Below, piece after piece: positions 1 to 7,569 of a stretch of 39,558 bases of DNA. Where the stretch lies: NCBI GenBank assembly GCA_934088535.1, contig CAKOJC010000008.1, forward strand, positions 1-39,558, read 5' to 3'. Source of the stretch: an uncultured Bacilli bacterium. GTDB taxonomy: Bacteria > Bacillota_I > Bacilli_A > RF39 > UBA660. Numbering within the stretch: position 1 is the stretch's first letter; each line of letters opens with the position of its first letter. Below the pieces are notes generated by a model. That model saw nothing but the letters and a program-made list of their open reading frames with translations, was not told the DNA's origin and did no database searches. The position numbers and the translations under genes were made by a program.

Positions 1-339
1 CAAGATCCAGTATCACTAGAAACACCAATAGGTGAAGAAGATGACTCTCATTTAGGAGATTTCCTTGCTGATGAAAGAACAATGTCACCAGAAGAATTCG
101 CAACATACGAAATATTAAAAGATGAATTACGTGAAGTATTAGATACACTAACAGTACGTGAAAAAGAAGTATTAGAATTAAGATTTGGCTTATTTGATGG
201 TTCAAGTCACACACTAGAAGAAGTAGGAAAACAATTCAAAGTTACTCGTGAAAGAATTAGACAAATTGAAGCAAAAGCTCTTAGAAAACTAAGACACCCA
301 TCAAGAGCTAAAAAACTAAAAGATTTCTTAATTGAATAG
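1..339 (+). CDS. rpoD: RNA polymerase primary sigma factor, 3' end only
   Basis: The reading frame enters from the left edge, so only the last 112 residues are present. They cover the end of region 3 and all of region 4: [15 protein letters not shown] is the region 4.1/4.2 signature, and [18 protein letters not shown] is the -35 recognition helix-turn-helix of the sigma-70/sigma-A group. It is the housekeeping sigma factor that directs RNA polymerase to TTGACA/TATAAT promoters. The stop TAG at 337-339 overlaps the TTG start of the next gene by 8 bases, so the two are probably translationally coupled, as rpoD and trmK are in other Bacillota. An internal ATG at 82 is only a codon inside the gene, not its start. 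Confidence 0.96.
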   Translation, partial: QDPVSLETPIGEEDDSHLGDFLADERTMSPEEFATYEILKDELREVLDTLTVREKEVLELRFGLFDGSSHTLEEVGKQFKVTRERIRQIEAKALRKLRHPSRAKKLKDFLIE

Positions 340-958
340 AATTGAAACAATATATTCATTCATAGATTTAGATGATAGAGTAGTAGATGTAGGGTGTGAT
401 CAAGCAAAACTAGGAATACTACTAGCAAAAAGAAATCAAAAATCTATCGCAAGTGATATAAGTAAAAAAGTAATAGAAAAAGCTTCACTTGATATAAGAA
501 AATTAGGTTTAGATAACTTAATAGATTTAAGAATATCTAATGGTCTTTCAAACATAAAAGAGGGTGAAGCAGATACACTAGTCTTATCAGGAATGGGAAC
601 TCATAAAATATTAGAAATATTAAATAATACCAATCTTAGATTTAAAAAGATAATAACTATTTCTAATAACTATCACGATATATTGAGAAATAAAATGAAT
701 GAATTAAACTATAAAGTAGAAATAGAACAAATAATTCTAGAAAATAATAAATATTATAATTTAATACTATTTACTGAAGGAACAAAAAAATATTCTAAAA
801 AAGAACTAACTTTAGGACTTAACCACAAAGATAATAACTTATATAAAGAATATCTTAATTACTTATTAAATAAATATAAAAAAATTAAAGAAAGTTCTAA
901 AGATAAAAATACTAAAATAGATGAAATTATATCTCTAATAGAAGGTACTATTAAATAG
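332..958 (+). CDS. trmK: tRNA (adenine22-N1)-methyltransferase TrmK
   Basis: 208 residues with a SAM-binding Rossmann fold: [12 protein letters not shown] (about residues 17-28) is motif I and [10 protein letters not shown] (about 81-90) is the conserved TrmK loop. The family methylates N1 of A22 in tRNAs. It directly follows rpoD, the standard position for trmK in Bacillota; the usual next gene (nif3-type) is absent here and a cyclophilin follows instead. The start is a TTG at 332 inside the end of rpoD with no good Shine-Dalgarno, so expression probably depends on coupling to rpoD translation. The C-terminal 60 residues are lysine-rich and helical, as usual for the family. Confidence 0.88.
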   Translation: MNRIETIYSFIDLDDRVVDVGCDQAKLGILLAKRNQKSIASDISKKVIEKASLDIRKLGLDNLIDLRISNGLSNIKEGEADTLVLSGMGTHKILEILNNTNLRFKKIITISNNYHDILRNKMNELNYKVEIEQIILENNKYYNLILFTEGTKKYSKKELTLGLNHKDNNLYKEYLNYLLNKYKKIKESSKDKNTKIDEIISLIEGTIK

Positions 959-966
959 TACTTTTT
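945..966 (+). terminator. Intrinsic terminator of rpoD-trmK
   Basis: GTACTA (945-950) pairs with TAGTAC (956-961) across a 5-base loop and is followed by TTTTT. The trmK stop codon lies inside the hairpin. The stem is short, so it may be a weak terminator. Confidence 0.6.
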
Positions 967-981
967 ATTTTATGTGTAATA

Positions 982-990
982 TGCTAAAAT
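982..990 (+). promoter_or_regulatory. Extended -10 promoter for the cyclophilin-folD pair
   Basis: TGCTAAAAT reads as TGn plus a -10 hexamer TAAAAT, 22 bases before the start codon. No good -35 box is visible. The leader would be about 15 bases and carries the SD GGAAGGTG. Confidence 0.55.
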
Positions 991-1012
991 TTATAATTGG
1001 AAGGTGATAAAA

Positions 1013-1684
1013 ATGAGAAAATATTTAAAATATGTATTATGTTTATGCTTATTATTTATGCTTTGTGGATGTAGTGAGGAGGAAGTAAAAATGAATTATA
1101 CCACTGAAGAAGTAAATGGAAAAACAGTTTTCAATATTGAAGACAAAAAATATATAGAAAGTGAAGAAGAAACAAATTTTGTTAAGATTGATACTGATGG
1201 TTATGGAATAATGATAGCTGAACTTTATCCTGATGTAGCTCCTATAACAGTAGAAAACTTCAAAAGTTTAGTAAAAGATAAATTTTATGATGGCATTATC
1301 TTCCATAGAGTTATTAAAGACTTTATGATTCAAACTGGTGATCCTACTGGTACAGGTATGGGTGGAAGTGAAAAAGAAATCAAAGGTGAATTTAAAAATA
1401 ACGGAGTAGAAAATAATTTATCTCATACAAGAGGAGTTCTTTCAATGGCAAGACGTGGAAGCAATCCTGAAACAGAAGATACTATGAATTCAGCATCTAG
1501 TCAATTCTTTATAGTTCATCAAGATTCAGATTTCTTAGATGGAAACTATGCATCATTTGGAAAACTACTAAATGGTTATGATGTTCTTGATAAAATAGCT
1601 ACTACTGAAACTAATAGTAGTGATAAACCACTTAAAGATATCAAAATGAACACTATAAGATTTGTTACTTTATATGAGGAATAA
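1013..1684 (+). CDS. Cyclophilin-type peptidyl-prolyl isomerase lipoprotein
   Basis: A 223-residue protein beginning with a lipoprotein signal peptide: MRKYLK, a hydrophobic stretch, then LCGC with Cys20 as the lipidated residue. Residues about 55-220 form a cyclophilin domain with FHRVIKDFMIQTGDPTGTG (catalytic Arg and Phe region), SQFFIVH and ASFGKLLNGYDVLDKI. It would isomerise X-Pro bonds in proteins folding outside the membrane, a role like that of PrsA-type foldases. ATG 1013 was chosen over GTG 1004 because GGAAGGTG at 998-1005 is well spaced from it and lies on top of the GTG. folD follows after two bases, so the two probably share one mRNA. Confidence 0.93.
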   Translation: MRKYLKYVLCLCLLFMLCGCSEEEVKMNYTTEEVNGKTVFNIEDKKYIESEEETNFVKIDTDGYGIMIAELYPDVAPITVENFKSLVKDKFYDGIIFHRVIKDFMIQTGDPTGTGMGGSEKEIKGEFKNNGVENNLSHTRGVLSMARRGSNPETEDTMNSASSQFFIVHQDSDFLDGNYASFGKLLNGYDVLDKIATTETNSSDKPLKDIKMNTIRFVTLYEE

Positions 1685-1686
1685 AA

Positions 1687-2544
1687 ATGATATTATTAGA
1701 TGGAAAAAGTTTAAGTGCTAAGATAAAAGATGAATTAAAAGGAAATATTAATTCTTACGTTCAAACACCAATATTAGCTGTTATAACTATAGGTGATGAT
1801 GCAGCTAGTGAAGTATACGTAAAAAATAAAAGAAAAGCATGTGAGTATGTGGGAATGAGCTTCTTACACTTAGATTATGCAAGCTGTGTAAAAGAAGAAG
1901 TTGTTATTAAAAAAATAAAACAACTAAATAAAGATAAAAGTATAAATGGTATTATAGTACAATTACCTATACCAAAAAACTTTAATGTTTCAAAAATCAT
2001 TAACACAATAGATCCATCAAAAGATGTAGATGGTCTAACTAATACTCAAGCAGGAAAACTAATTCAAAATGAAAAATGCTTAATTCCATGCACACCTAAA
2101 GGTATTATGGAAATATTTAAAGAATATAAAATCGATTTAGAAGGAAAACATGTAGTAATAGTAGGTAGAAGTAATTTAGTAGGTAAACCACTGATGCTAG
2201 AATGCTTAAATAAAAATGCAACTGTAACTATGTGTCATAGTAAAACAAAAAACTTAAAAAGTTATACTAAAAATGCAGACATTCTCGTAGTCGCAGTAGG
2301 TAAAAAATATTTAATAGACAAAACTATGGTAAAAAAAGGTTCTGTCATTATTGATGTTGGTATTAATAGAATAGATGGAAAACTTTATGGAGATGTTAAT
2401 CCTAATGTAGAAGAAGTTTGTGGATACTTAACACCAGTACCAGGAGGAGTAGGACCAATGACAGTATCAATGCTTCTTAAAAATACATTTGCAGCCTATA
2501 AAAATCAAAATGGAATAGTTGATATGTTTGATTTAAACCTATAA
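1687..2544 (+). CDS. folD: Bifunctional methylenetetrahydrofolate dehydrogenase / methenyl-THF cyclohydrolase
   Basis: 285 residues, the usual FolD length. Catalytic-domain motifs are visible: YVKNKRKACE with the active-site Lys, GIIVQLPIPKN, DPSKDVDGLT, then the nucleotide-binding GRSNLVGKP and the C-terminal TPVPGGVGPMTVSML. The cytoplasmic enzyme interconverts 5,10-methylene-THF, 5,10-methenyl-THF and 10-formyl-THF, feeding purine and formyl-methionine synthesis. SD GAGGA lies just before the ATG, inside the end of the cyclophilin gene. A strong two-way terminator separates it from the convergent rpsD. Confidence 0.97.
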   Translation: MILLDGKSLSAKIKDELKGNINSYVQTPILAVITIGDDAASEVYVKNKRKACEYVGMSFLHLDYASCVKEEVVIKKIKQLNKDKSINGIIVQLPIPKNFNVSKIINTIDPSKDVDGLTNTQAGKLIQNEKCLIPCTPKGIMEIFKEYKIDLEGKHVVIVGRSNLVGKPLMLECLNKNATVTMCHSKTKNLKSYTKNADILVVAVGKKYLIDKTMVKKGSVIIDVGINRIDGKLYGDVNPNVEEVCGYLTPVPGGVGPMTVSMLLKNTFAAYKNQNGIVDMFDLNL

Positions 2545-2545
2545 A

Positions 2546-2580
2546 AAAAGACTTAAGATTTCTCTTAAGTCTTTTAGTTT
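2546..2580 (+). terminator. Bidirectional terminator between folD and rpsD
   Basis: A perfect 13-bp stem, 2546-2558 with 2563-2575, loop TTTC. A-tract on one side and T-tract on the other make it functional for both convergent genes. Confidence 0.92.
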
Positions 2581-2581
2581 A

Positions 2582-3181
2582 CTATCTATTATAGAATTCA
2601 ACGATTAATGCATCATTAACTTCAGAATTTAATTCTTCACGTTCTGGATATCTTACATAAGTACCACATTTCTTAGTTTTATCAACTGATACATAAGCAG
2701 GAATATTAATATCCATATTAACACATTCATTAATTACTGGATGATCAAGTGAATTTTCTTTAACAGAAATAACACTACCAACTTTAACTCTGAATGATGG
2801 AATATCAACTTTCTTACCATCAACTAAGATATGTCCGTGATTAACGATTTGTCTTGCAGCTCTTCTAGTTTTAGCAAATCCCATTCTATATACTAAATTA
2901 TCTAATCTACTTTCTAAAAGTATTAATAAGTTAGTACCATGAATTCCTTGCATCTTACCAGCAGCATCAAATGTTTTTCTGAATTGTTTTTCAGAAAGTC
3001 CATACATAAATCTAACTTTTTGTTTTTCTTGTAATTGAACACCGTATTCACTAAGTTTCTTTCTACTAGTTCCGTGAATTCCAGGAGCAGTAGGTTTACG
3101 TCTTAATTCTTTACCAGTTTCAAGTGTTGAAAAACCATATCTTCTAGATTTTTTAAATGCAGGTCCGATATATCTTGACAT
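2582..3181 (-). CDS. rpsD: 30S ribosomal protein S4
   Basis: 199 residues, typical for S4. Conserved features: N-terminal [28 protein letters not shown], then the S4 RNA-binding domain [38 protein letters not shown]. The protein binds 16S rRNA early in 30S assembly and in Bacillota represses its own mRNA. As in other Bacillota, it stands alone away from the alpha operon. SD GGAGGA precedes the ATG. The gene has a long structured leader and a clear sigma-A promoter. Confidence 0.98.
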   Translation of the reverse strand: MSRYIGPAFKKSRRYGFSTLETGKELRRKPTAPGIHGTSRKKLSEYGVQLQEKQKVRFMYGLSEKQFRKTFDAAGKMQGIHGTNLLILLESRLDNLVYRMGFAKTRRAARQIVNHGHILVDGKKVDIPSFRVKVGSVISVKENSLDHPVINECVNMDINIPAYVSVDKTKKCGTYVRYPEREELNSEVNDALIVEFYNR

Positions 3182-3333
3182 AGTATTTTGTTCCTCCTTC
3201 TACAAATATTTGTATTAAAGGCCACCATATAAATCATAGGGAGTTTCTTAATTACTTTCGCCTTGGCAGAAGTTACTTATATTTTTTCAAAGAAACACAT
3301 TACAATTTATTTAGGCACTGCCAAATAAATACT
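3182..3333 (-). promoter_or_regulatory. rpsD mRNA leader, probable S4 autoregulatory RNA
   Basis: About 150 noncoding bases lie between the predicted start of transcription and the rpsD ATG. On the minus strand the 5' part folds into a hairpin over 3305-3330 (ATTTATTT + GGC, loop AGT, GCC + AAATAAAT with one bulged base). TTGGCAG in that hairpin (3318-3324) is also complementary to CTGCCAA further down (3263-3269), so a second, exclusive fold is possible. S4 is known to autoregulate in Bacillota; that this leader does so is inferred. Confidence 0.55.
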
Positions 3334-3339
3334 TAGTAA

Positions 3340-3368
3340 ATTATATAATATTTTTTTCTAAAAATCAA
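3340..3368 (-). promoter_or_regulatory. rpsD: Sigma-A promoter of rpsD
   Basis: On the minus strand TTGATT (3363-3368) and TATAAT (3340-3345) are separated by exactly 17 bases. Transcription would start near 3333. Confidence 0.8.
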
Positions 3369-3396
3369 CAAATTATTAGTATATTTCCCATAAATA

Positions 3397-3405
3397 TGCT
3401 ATAAT
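3397..3405 (+). promoter_or_regulatory. Extended -10 promoter for the 3427 gene and murB
   Basis: A perfect TGCTATAAT with no recognisable -35 hexamer at the right distance. It is divergent from the rpsD promoter, about 30 bases away. Confidence 0.7.
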
Positions 3406-3426
3406 TTTAGTACGGAGAGTGATAAA

Positions 3427-3957
3427 ATGGCAAAAAATAATATGGGAATTAAGTATAAAAGACCAAAAAGAGAAAGAAATAAAGTAGATTATACTATGAC
3501 AGAAAATGATGGTTTTAAGAAATTCTTTATCACATTGGCATCTGTTTTAGTATTTATAGGAGTTCTATATCTAGGAGTTTTAGGTTTAGAAAAATTAGGT
3601 GTATTTGAAGAAGGATACACAAAACCAAGCAAAGGTGCTACTGAAATAAGTGATGAATACATTATGATCGGAACAGTATTCAATAGACCTGAAAAAGAAT
3701 ATTTAGTTTTATTTGATGACTATTCTAAAAATCTAAATCCTTATATCAATACTTTAGCTGAAAATAATAAATTAAGAGTATACAAAGTTGATATGAGTAA
3801 ATCAGAAAATGCAAAATATAGTAGTGAAGATGAAAATAAGAATCCAAAAAATGATAATGATTTAAAAATTAATGGTTTAACATTAATTAAAATATCTAAT
3901 GGAAAGGTTTCTGAATACATCACTGGTGAAGACAAGATAGAAGAATACTTAAAATAA
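3427..3957 (+). CDS. Membrane-anchored protein with a thioredoxin-like outer domain, function unknown
   Basis: 176 residues: a basic cytoplasmic head (about 1-30), one membrane segment (about 33-53, FFITLASVLVFIGVLYLGVL) and an outer part. The pattern EYLVLFDDYSKN, a helix, KLRVYKVDMSK, then LKINGLTLIKISNGKVSEYITG resembles a thioredoxin fold, but the CxxC active site is absent, so a redox role is not supported. A low-complexity Asn/Lys/Asp stretch separates the halves. SD GGAGAG precedes the ATG. Its stop overlaps the murB start (TAATG), so the two are coupled and the protein may relate to the cell envelope. The fold call is tentative. Confidence 0.8.
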   Translation: MAKNNMGIKYKRPKRERNKVDYTMTENDGFKKFFITLASVLVFIGVLYLGVLGLEKLGVFEEGYTKPSKGATEISDEYIMIGTVFNRPEKEYLVLFDDYSKNLNPYINTLAENNKLRVYKVDMSKSENAKYSSEDENKNPKNDNDLKINGLTLIKISNGKVSEYITGEDKIEEYLK

Positions 3958-4835
3958 TGAAAGAAGAACTAGCAAAAGTTTGTAAAATTATAGAAAATGA
4001 AAATCTAAAAAATTGTAATACCTATAAATTAGAATGCACATGTTCATATATTGTTTTTCCAAGTACATTAGAAGAATTAAAGAAAATAATAAATATATTA
4101 AAAGAATATAAAAGTAAATGGTTTATATTAGGTAATGGCTCAAATATAATTTTACCAAGTTATTATGATGGAGTAGTTATAAAACTAAGTAACTTTAATA
4201 AATGTGAAATTAATGAAAATAATATATATGTAGAGAGTGGGTATATGTTAAATAAACTTGCTCAAGAGCTTTCTAATAAAGGATATACTGGTATAGAGTG
4301 GGCAACAGGTATTCCAGGAACAATAGGCGGATCAATTTGTGGTAATGCGGGAGCATACAAGTCATCAATGAGTAATATTATAAAAGATGTAACAGTCCTT
4401 GATAATGGTAAAGTTATTACACTCAATAATCAAGATTTAAAATTTAAATATAGAACCTCTATTCTTAAAGATAAAAAAGATTTAATAGTTCTATCATGCA
4501 ATATAAATTTAAAAAAAGGAAATATAGATGAAATTAAAAAAACTATAGAAGAAAGAACATTAAAAAGAATAGAGACTCAACCACTTGATTATCCATCTTG
4601 CGGAAGTGTATTTAGAAATCCAGAAGGTATGTCATCAGGAAAATTAATAGATGACCTAGGATTAAAAGGATATATGATCGGCGGAGCAAAAATAAGTGAA
4701 AAGCATGCTAACTTTATAATTAATTATAATAACGCAACCAGTGAAGACATAATTAAACTAATTAACTTAATTAAAGATAAAATAAAAAAGAACTATAATA
4801 TAGATCTAGTTTTGGAACAAGAAATAATAAAATAA
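3957..4835 (+). CDS. murB: UDP-N-acetylenolpyruvoylglucosamine reductase
   Basis: 292 residues. FAD-binding part: NTYKLECTCSYIVFPSTLEEL, ILGNGSNI and WATGIPGTIGGSICGNAGAY; YRTS contains the conserved Arg166; CGSVFRNP holds the catalytic Ser217 that donates the proton; a C-terminal Glu lies in VLEQEI. It makes UDP-MurNAc, the second committed step of peptidoglycan synthesis, in the cytoplasm. The ATG shares one base with the preceding stop, and there is a strong terminator right after its own stop. Confidence 0.97.
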   Translation: MKEELAKVCKIIENENLKNCNTYKLECTCSYIVFPSTLEELKKIINILKEYKSKWFILGNGSNIILPSYYDGVVIKLSNFNKCEINENNIYVESGYMLNKLAQELSNKGYTGIEWATGIPGTIGGSICGNAGAYKSSMSNIIKDVTVLDNGKVITLNNQDLKFKYRTSILKDKKDLIVLSCNINLKKGNIDEIKKTIEERTLKRIETQPLDYPSCGSVFRNPEGMSSGKLIDDLGLKGYMIGGAKISEKHANFIINYNNATSEDIIKLINLIKDKIKKNYNIDLVLEQEIIK

Positions 4836-4860
4836 AAGTGACTTATCTAAGTCACTTTTT
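4834..4860 (+). terminator. Bidirectional terminator between murB and rpmB
   Basis: AAAAGTGACTT (4834-4844) pairs with AAGTCACTTTT (4849-4859), loop ATCT, followed by T residues; read on the minus strand it also follows rpmB with a T-tract. Confidence 0.9.
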
Positions 4861-4868
4861 ATTTTAAA

Positions 4869-5036
4869 TTAATTACTTTTTTTTGCTGATTTAATTTCTT
4901 TAGTTGACATTCTAACTTTTTTACCATCAACTTTAACTGTTTGTAAATTAACTTTTTGAGTTTTTTTAGTTGCCTTTAATGAAAAAGGTCTATTTTGTGA
5001 ACTCATATTTTTTCTATTTGATACATTCTTTGCCAT
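4869..5036 (-). CDS. rpmB: 50S ribosomal protein L28
   Basis: A 55-residue basic protein. The core NRPFSLKATKKTQKVNLQTV, then VDGKKVRMSTKEIKS, matches the L28 pattern (NRSHALNATKR..NLQKV..NGK.KRV.VS...LKS). It is a component of the large ribosomal subunit. The N-terminus, MAKNVSNRKNMSSQ, lacks the usual GKK/cysteine segment and the protein is slightly short, but the fit over the rest is good. SD GAGGAGGC (5046-5053) is strong and well spaced. TGTTAAAT on the minus strand (5071-5078) is a likely -10. This gene is short enough to be missed by simple ORF length cut-offs. Confidence 0.88.
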   Translation of the reverse strand: MAKNVSNRKNMSSQNRPFSLKATKKTQKVNLQTVKVDGKKVRMSTKEIKSAKKSN

Positions 5037-5105
5037 TTTTTACTTGCCTCCTCTTTTTAAGCCAAATATAATTTAACATACTTTTTCATTTAAGTAAAGT
5101 AAAAA

Positions 5106-5134
5106 TTGACTTTTTATCTTCTTTTTAGTAGAAT
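5106..5134 (+). promoter_or_regulatory. Sigma-A promoter of the 5158 gene
   Basis: TTGACT (5106-5111), 17-base spacer, TAGAAT (5129-5134). One of the few promoters in the window with a near-consensus -35 box. Confidence 0.8.
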
Positions 5135-5157
5135 AAGCACTAAAGTTGGGGGAACGT

Positions 5158-6012
5158 ATGGAAAAAAAAGAAACAAAAAGATATGCTATTGTAGAATATT
5201 TAGGAACTGTAAAAAGAGAATATAATACTAAAGAAGAGTATCAAGAATTATTAAAAACAATAGAAAGGTATAATAACAGAAAGACTCATAAACATTTTTA
5301 TGGTAATATAACTTCAGAATTAAAAGATGGAAAAATATCAGTAATTGTCCATATATATCATAAACTTACTGAAAAGATGGGAATAAGTGACATTGATCAT
5401 TTTACAGAAGGATTTGAAGAAGAAGAACTAATTAATTACTTTAGAAATATAACATCATCTAAAACAGCAGAACCAGATATTAATATTTGTTATTTCGAAA
5501 ATAAAGATTTAAAAGATAAAAAAGTTGATGAAGTAAATTATGAAAGAAGAATTAAATATTTACCAATACTTTATAAAGGAGATTTACCATTTTTAGATAA
5601 AGGATATATAAAAAAATGTTTATTAGCACATGCTAAAAATAATGATTATGGATTCTTTAAAGATTTAGCAAACGAATTTGCTCCATATAAAGTGATCGAA
5701 GTAAATATAGAAGAACTTTTAAGTACTGTGCAAAAATGTCAATTTGAAGGTTACAATCAAGTAGAAATGGCTAATGCAGCTTATAGATTATACAACAATT
5801 TAATAGTTGAAAGAGACAGTGAAGGAAGAATAATAAGACTTAAAAATGGAGAATATCAAATAAGTAGAAGAAGACAAAGAGACTATGGCTTCTTTATTAG
5901 AGACTATAATATGTTTGATTCAAGAAGAAAAATCCCAACAAGATATAATAAACGTATAAAACCAGAAGAAGATATAAAACTAAAAAAATCACAAAAACCT
6001 ACAGAAGAGTAA
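5158..6012 (+). CDS. Conserved-looking cytoplasmic protein of unknown function
   Basis: 284 residues, charged, with no signal peptide, membrane segment or motif that I recognise. It starts with a Lys/Glu-rich head; the middle has ICYFENKDL and RRIKYLPILYKGDLPFLDKGYIKKCLLAHA; the end is very basic with several Arg pairs (SRRRQRDYGFFIRDYN, then RKIPTRYNKRIKPEE), which could suit nucleic-acid or membrane contact. ATG 5158 was preferred to TTG 5146 because GGGGGA at 5148-5153 serves it. It has its own sigma-A promoter and terminator, so it is a single-gene unit. It lies just before spoIIGA, but nothing ties it to sporulation. Confidence 0.8.
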   Translation: MEKKETKRYAIVEYLGTVKREYNTKEEYQELLKTIERYNNRKTHKHFYGNITSELKDGKISVIVHIYHKLTEKMGISDIDHFTEGFEEEELINYFRNITSSKTAEPDINICYFENKDLKDKKVDEVNYERRIKYLPILYKGDLPFLDKGYIKKCLLAHAKNNDYGFFKDLANEFAPYKVIEVNIEELLSTVQKCQFEGYNQVEMANAAYRLYNNLIVERDSEGRIIRLKNGEYQISRRRQRDYGFFIRDYNMFDSRRKIPTRYNKRIKPEEDIKLKKSQKPTEE

Positions 6013-6042
6013 TAATTCGACAAAATTTACTCTTCTTTTTTT
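6003..6042 (+). terminator. Terminator of the 5158 gene, with a Spo0A box in its loop
   Basis: AGAAGAGTAA (6003-6012, including the stop codon) pairs with TTACTCTTCT (6027-6036) across a 14-base loop, followed by a run of T. Confidence 0.88.
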
Positions 6043-6049
6043 ATATACT
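6016..6049 (+). promoter_or_regulatory. spoIIGA: Spo0A-controlled spoIIGA-sigE promoter (predicted)
   Basis: TTCGACAAA at 6016-6024 is, on the minus strand, TTTGTCGAA, a perfect match to the Spo0A box consensus TTTGTCRAA. A -10 box TATACT lies at 6044-6049, 16 bases before the ATG. The box covers where the -35 contact would be, and TCGACA (6017-6022) is 21 bases from the -10. Overlap of 0A boxes with a widely spaced -35 is known for the B. subtilis spoIIG promoter. Confidence 0.72.
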
Positions 6050-6064
6050 AATTTTGGTGATGAA

Positions 6065-6787
6065 ATGATATACATAGATGAATTAATATTATTAAATTTT
6101 ATAATAGACTTTTTAATATTAAAAACTACATCAAAAATATTAAAACTTAATACTACAACATTAAAAATAATACTATCTAGTTTAGCAGGCGAAATATCGT
6201 TATTATATTTATTTGTTAATCTAAATAATATAGAACTTACTTTATTTAAAATAACAATAGGAATTATTATGAATTTAATAGCATTTGGATTTAATGATAT
6301 TAAAGAATTTATAAAAAATTTAGTTTATTTTTATATGTTTTCTTTCTTTTTAGGAGGCACTCTATATTATTTAAAAATAGAATCATTAGTAAAATATCAA
6401 TATTATCTTTTATTAATACCATTAATTATGAATATATTAAAATATTTTACATATAATCTAAAGAATATAATAAATTTAAGACATAAAGTAACTATTTATT
6501 TAAAGAATGGAAAAGTATTATATCTAAATGGATATATGGATACAGGAAACACACTAAAAGATCCTTATAGTAATAAAAATGTAATAATAATTAATAAAGA
6601 AATAAATGAAAATTTTTTCTTAGTTCCATTTAAAACTATAGATAATTCTTCCCTTATAAAATGCTTTAAACCTAAAAAAGTATTTATTGATGGAATAGGT
6701 GAAAGAAAAGACATAGTAGTAGGTATTTCAAATAAAAAATTTAAAGGTTTTAATTGCCTATTAAATTATAATCTTATGGAGGAATAA
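6065..6787 (+). CDS. spoIIGA: Sporulation sigma-E factor processing protease
   Basis: 240 residues. Five or so hydrophobic segments fill residues 1-130, followed by an aspartic-protease-like domain with GYMDTGNTLKDP; Asp159 of the DTG is the predicted catalytic residue. In sporulating Bacillota SpoIIGA sits in the asymmetric septum and removes the pro-sequence from sigma-E after a forespore signal. Immediate placement before sigE supports the call. It is shorter than the roughly 300 residues of B. subtilis, mostly at the C-terminal end. The ATG has a modest SD (GGTGA). One base separates nothing: its stop directly abuts the sigE ATG. Confidence 0.93.
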   Translation: MIYIDELILLNFIIDFLILKTTSKILKLNTTTLKIILSSLAGEISLLYLFVNLNNIELTLFKITIGIIMNLIAFGFNDIKEFIKNLVYFYMFSFFLGGTLYYLKIESLVKYQYYLLLIPLIMNILKYFTYNLKNIINLRHKVTIYLKNGKVLYLNGYMDTGNTLKDPYSNKNVIIINKEINENFFLVPFKTIDNSSLIKCFKPKKVFIDGIGERKDIVVGISNKKFKGFNCLLNYNLMEE

Positions 6788-7468
6788 ATGTTAGAAAAAA
6801 TATTAAATAAGTTTTTTAAAAAAGATGAAGTTTTCTTTGTGGGAAGTACAGATATTTTGCCACCACCACTAAAAAAAGAAATTGAAGAAGATTTAGTAAG
6901 AAGAAGTAATATGGGAGATTTAGAAGCAAGAAATAAATTAATAGAACATAACCTAAGGCTAGTTGTATTTCTTGCAAAGAAATATGACAACACAATCTAT
7001 GATTTAGAAGATCTAGTTTCAATAGGAACAATTGGATTAATAAAAGGTATCAAAACATATAAATTAGATAAAAACATAAAACTAGCAACGTATGCATCAA
7101 GATGTATCGATAATGAAATATTAATGTTTTTAAGAAAAAACAAAAAAAGAATGAGCGAAGTAAGTTTTGAAGATTCAGTTAATTTAGATAGTGAAGGAAA
7201 TGAACTGCATATAGAAGATATCTTTGGTACTGAAGAAGATTTAGTTGAAAAGTCAATAGAATGTAAAGATGATAAATTATTATTAGTTAGTGAAGTAAAA
7301 AAGTTAGATGAAAGAGATAAAGAAATAATAGAATTAAGGTACGGACTTTCAGGTAAAAAGGAGCTAACGCAGAAAGAATTGGCTCAAAAATTAAACATTA
7401 GTCAGTCATATATATCTAGAATAGAGAAAAAAGTAATAAAAAAACTAAAAGCAATAATGAAAATATAG
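6788..7468 (+). CDS. sigE: Sporulation RNA polymerase sigma-E factor (pro-form)
   Basis: 226 residues. GSTDILPPPL, NLRLVVFLAKKYDNT, LEDLVSIGTIGLIKGIKTY, IKLATYASRCIDNEILMFLR and the C-terminal KELAQKLNISQSYISRIEKK match sigma-E (rather than sigma-K, whose gene is elsewhere in known genomes). It drives mother-cell transcription after engulfment starts. The N-terminal pro-sequence before VFFVG is about 15-17 residues, shorter than the roughly 27 of B. subtilis. The gene abuts spoIIGA with SD ATGGAGG, so protease and substrate are made together. Confidence 0.95.
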   Translation: MLEKILNKFFKKDEVFFVGSTDILPPPLKKEIEEDLVRRSNMGDLEARNKLIEHNLRLVVFLAKKYDNTIYDLEDLVSIGTIGLIKGIKTYKLDKNIKLATYASRCIDNEILMFLRKNKKRMSEVSFEDSVNLDSEGNELHIEDIFGTEEDLVEKSIECKDDKLLLVSEVKKLDERDKEIIELRYGLSGKKELTQKELAQKLNISQSYISRIEKKVIKKLKAIMKI

Positions 7469-7490
7469 AGTATAAACTTTATATTTTTTT
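7461..7490 (+). terminator. Terminator of spoIIGA-sigE
   Basis: AAATATAGAGT (7461-7471) pairs with ACTTTATATTT (7476-7486) with one G-U pair, loop ATAA, then T residues. It would separate sigE from the following genes. Confidence 0.75.
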
Positions 7491-7520
7491 AATTTTAACT
7501 TGTTTTTAAATATAGAGATG

Positions 7521-7529
7521 TGCTAAAAT
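7521..7529 (+). promoter_or_regulatory. Extended -10 promoter of the three-gene insert
   Basis: TGCTAAAAT, with TTGTTT at 7500-7505 as a possible -35 (18-base spacer). This is a vegetative-type promoter; no convincing sigma-E or sigma-K motif was found here. Confidence 0.6.
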
Positions 7530-7569
7530 ATCTATAGTATATGACATAAAAGGAATTGGAGGAATAGAA

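Noticed and set aside
7521..7560. Sigma-E-type promoter before the three-gene insert (CATAAAAG at 7545)
   Set aside because: No ATA element at the right distance; the extended -10 box is a better explanation.
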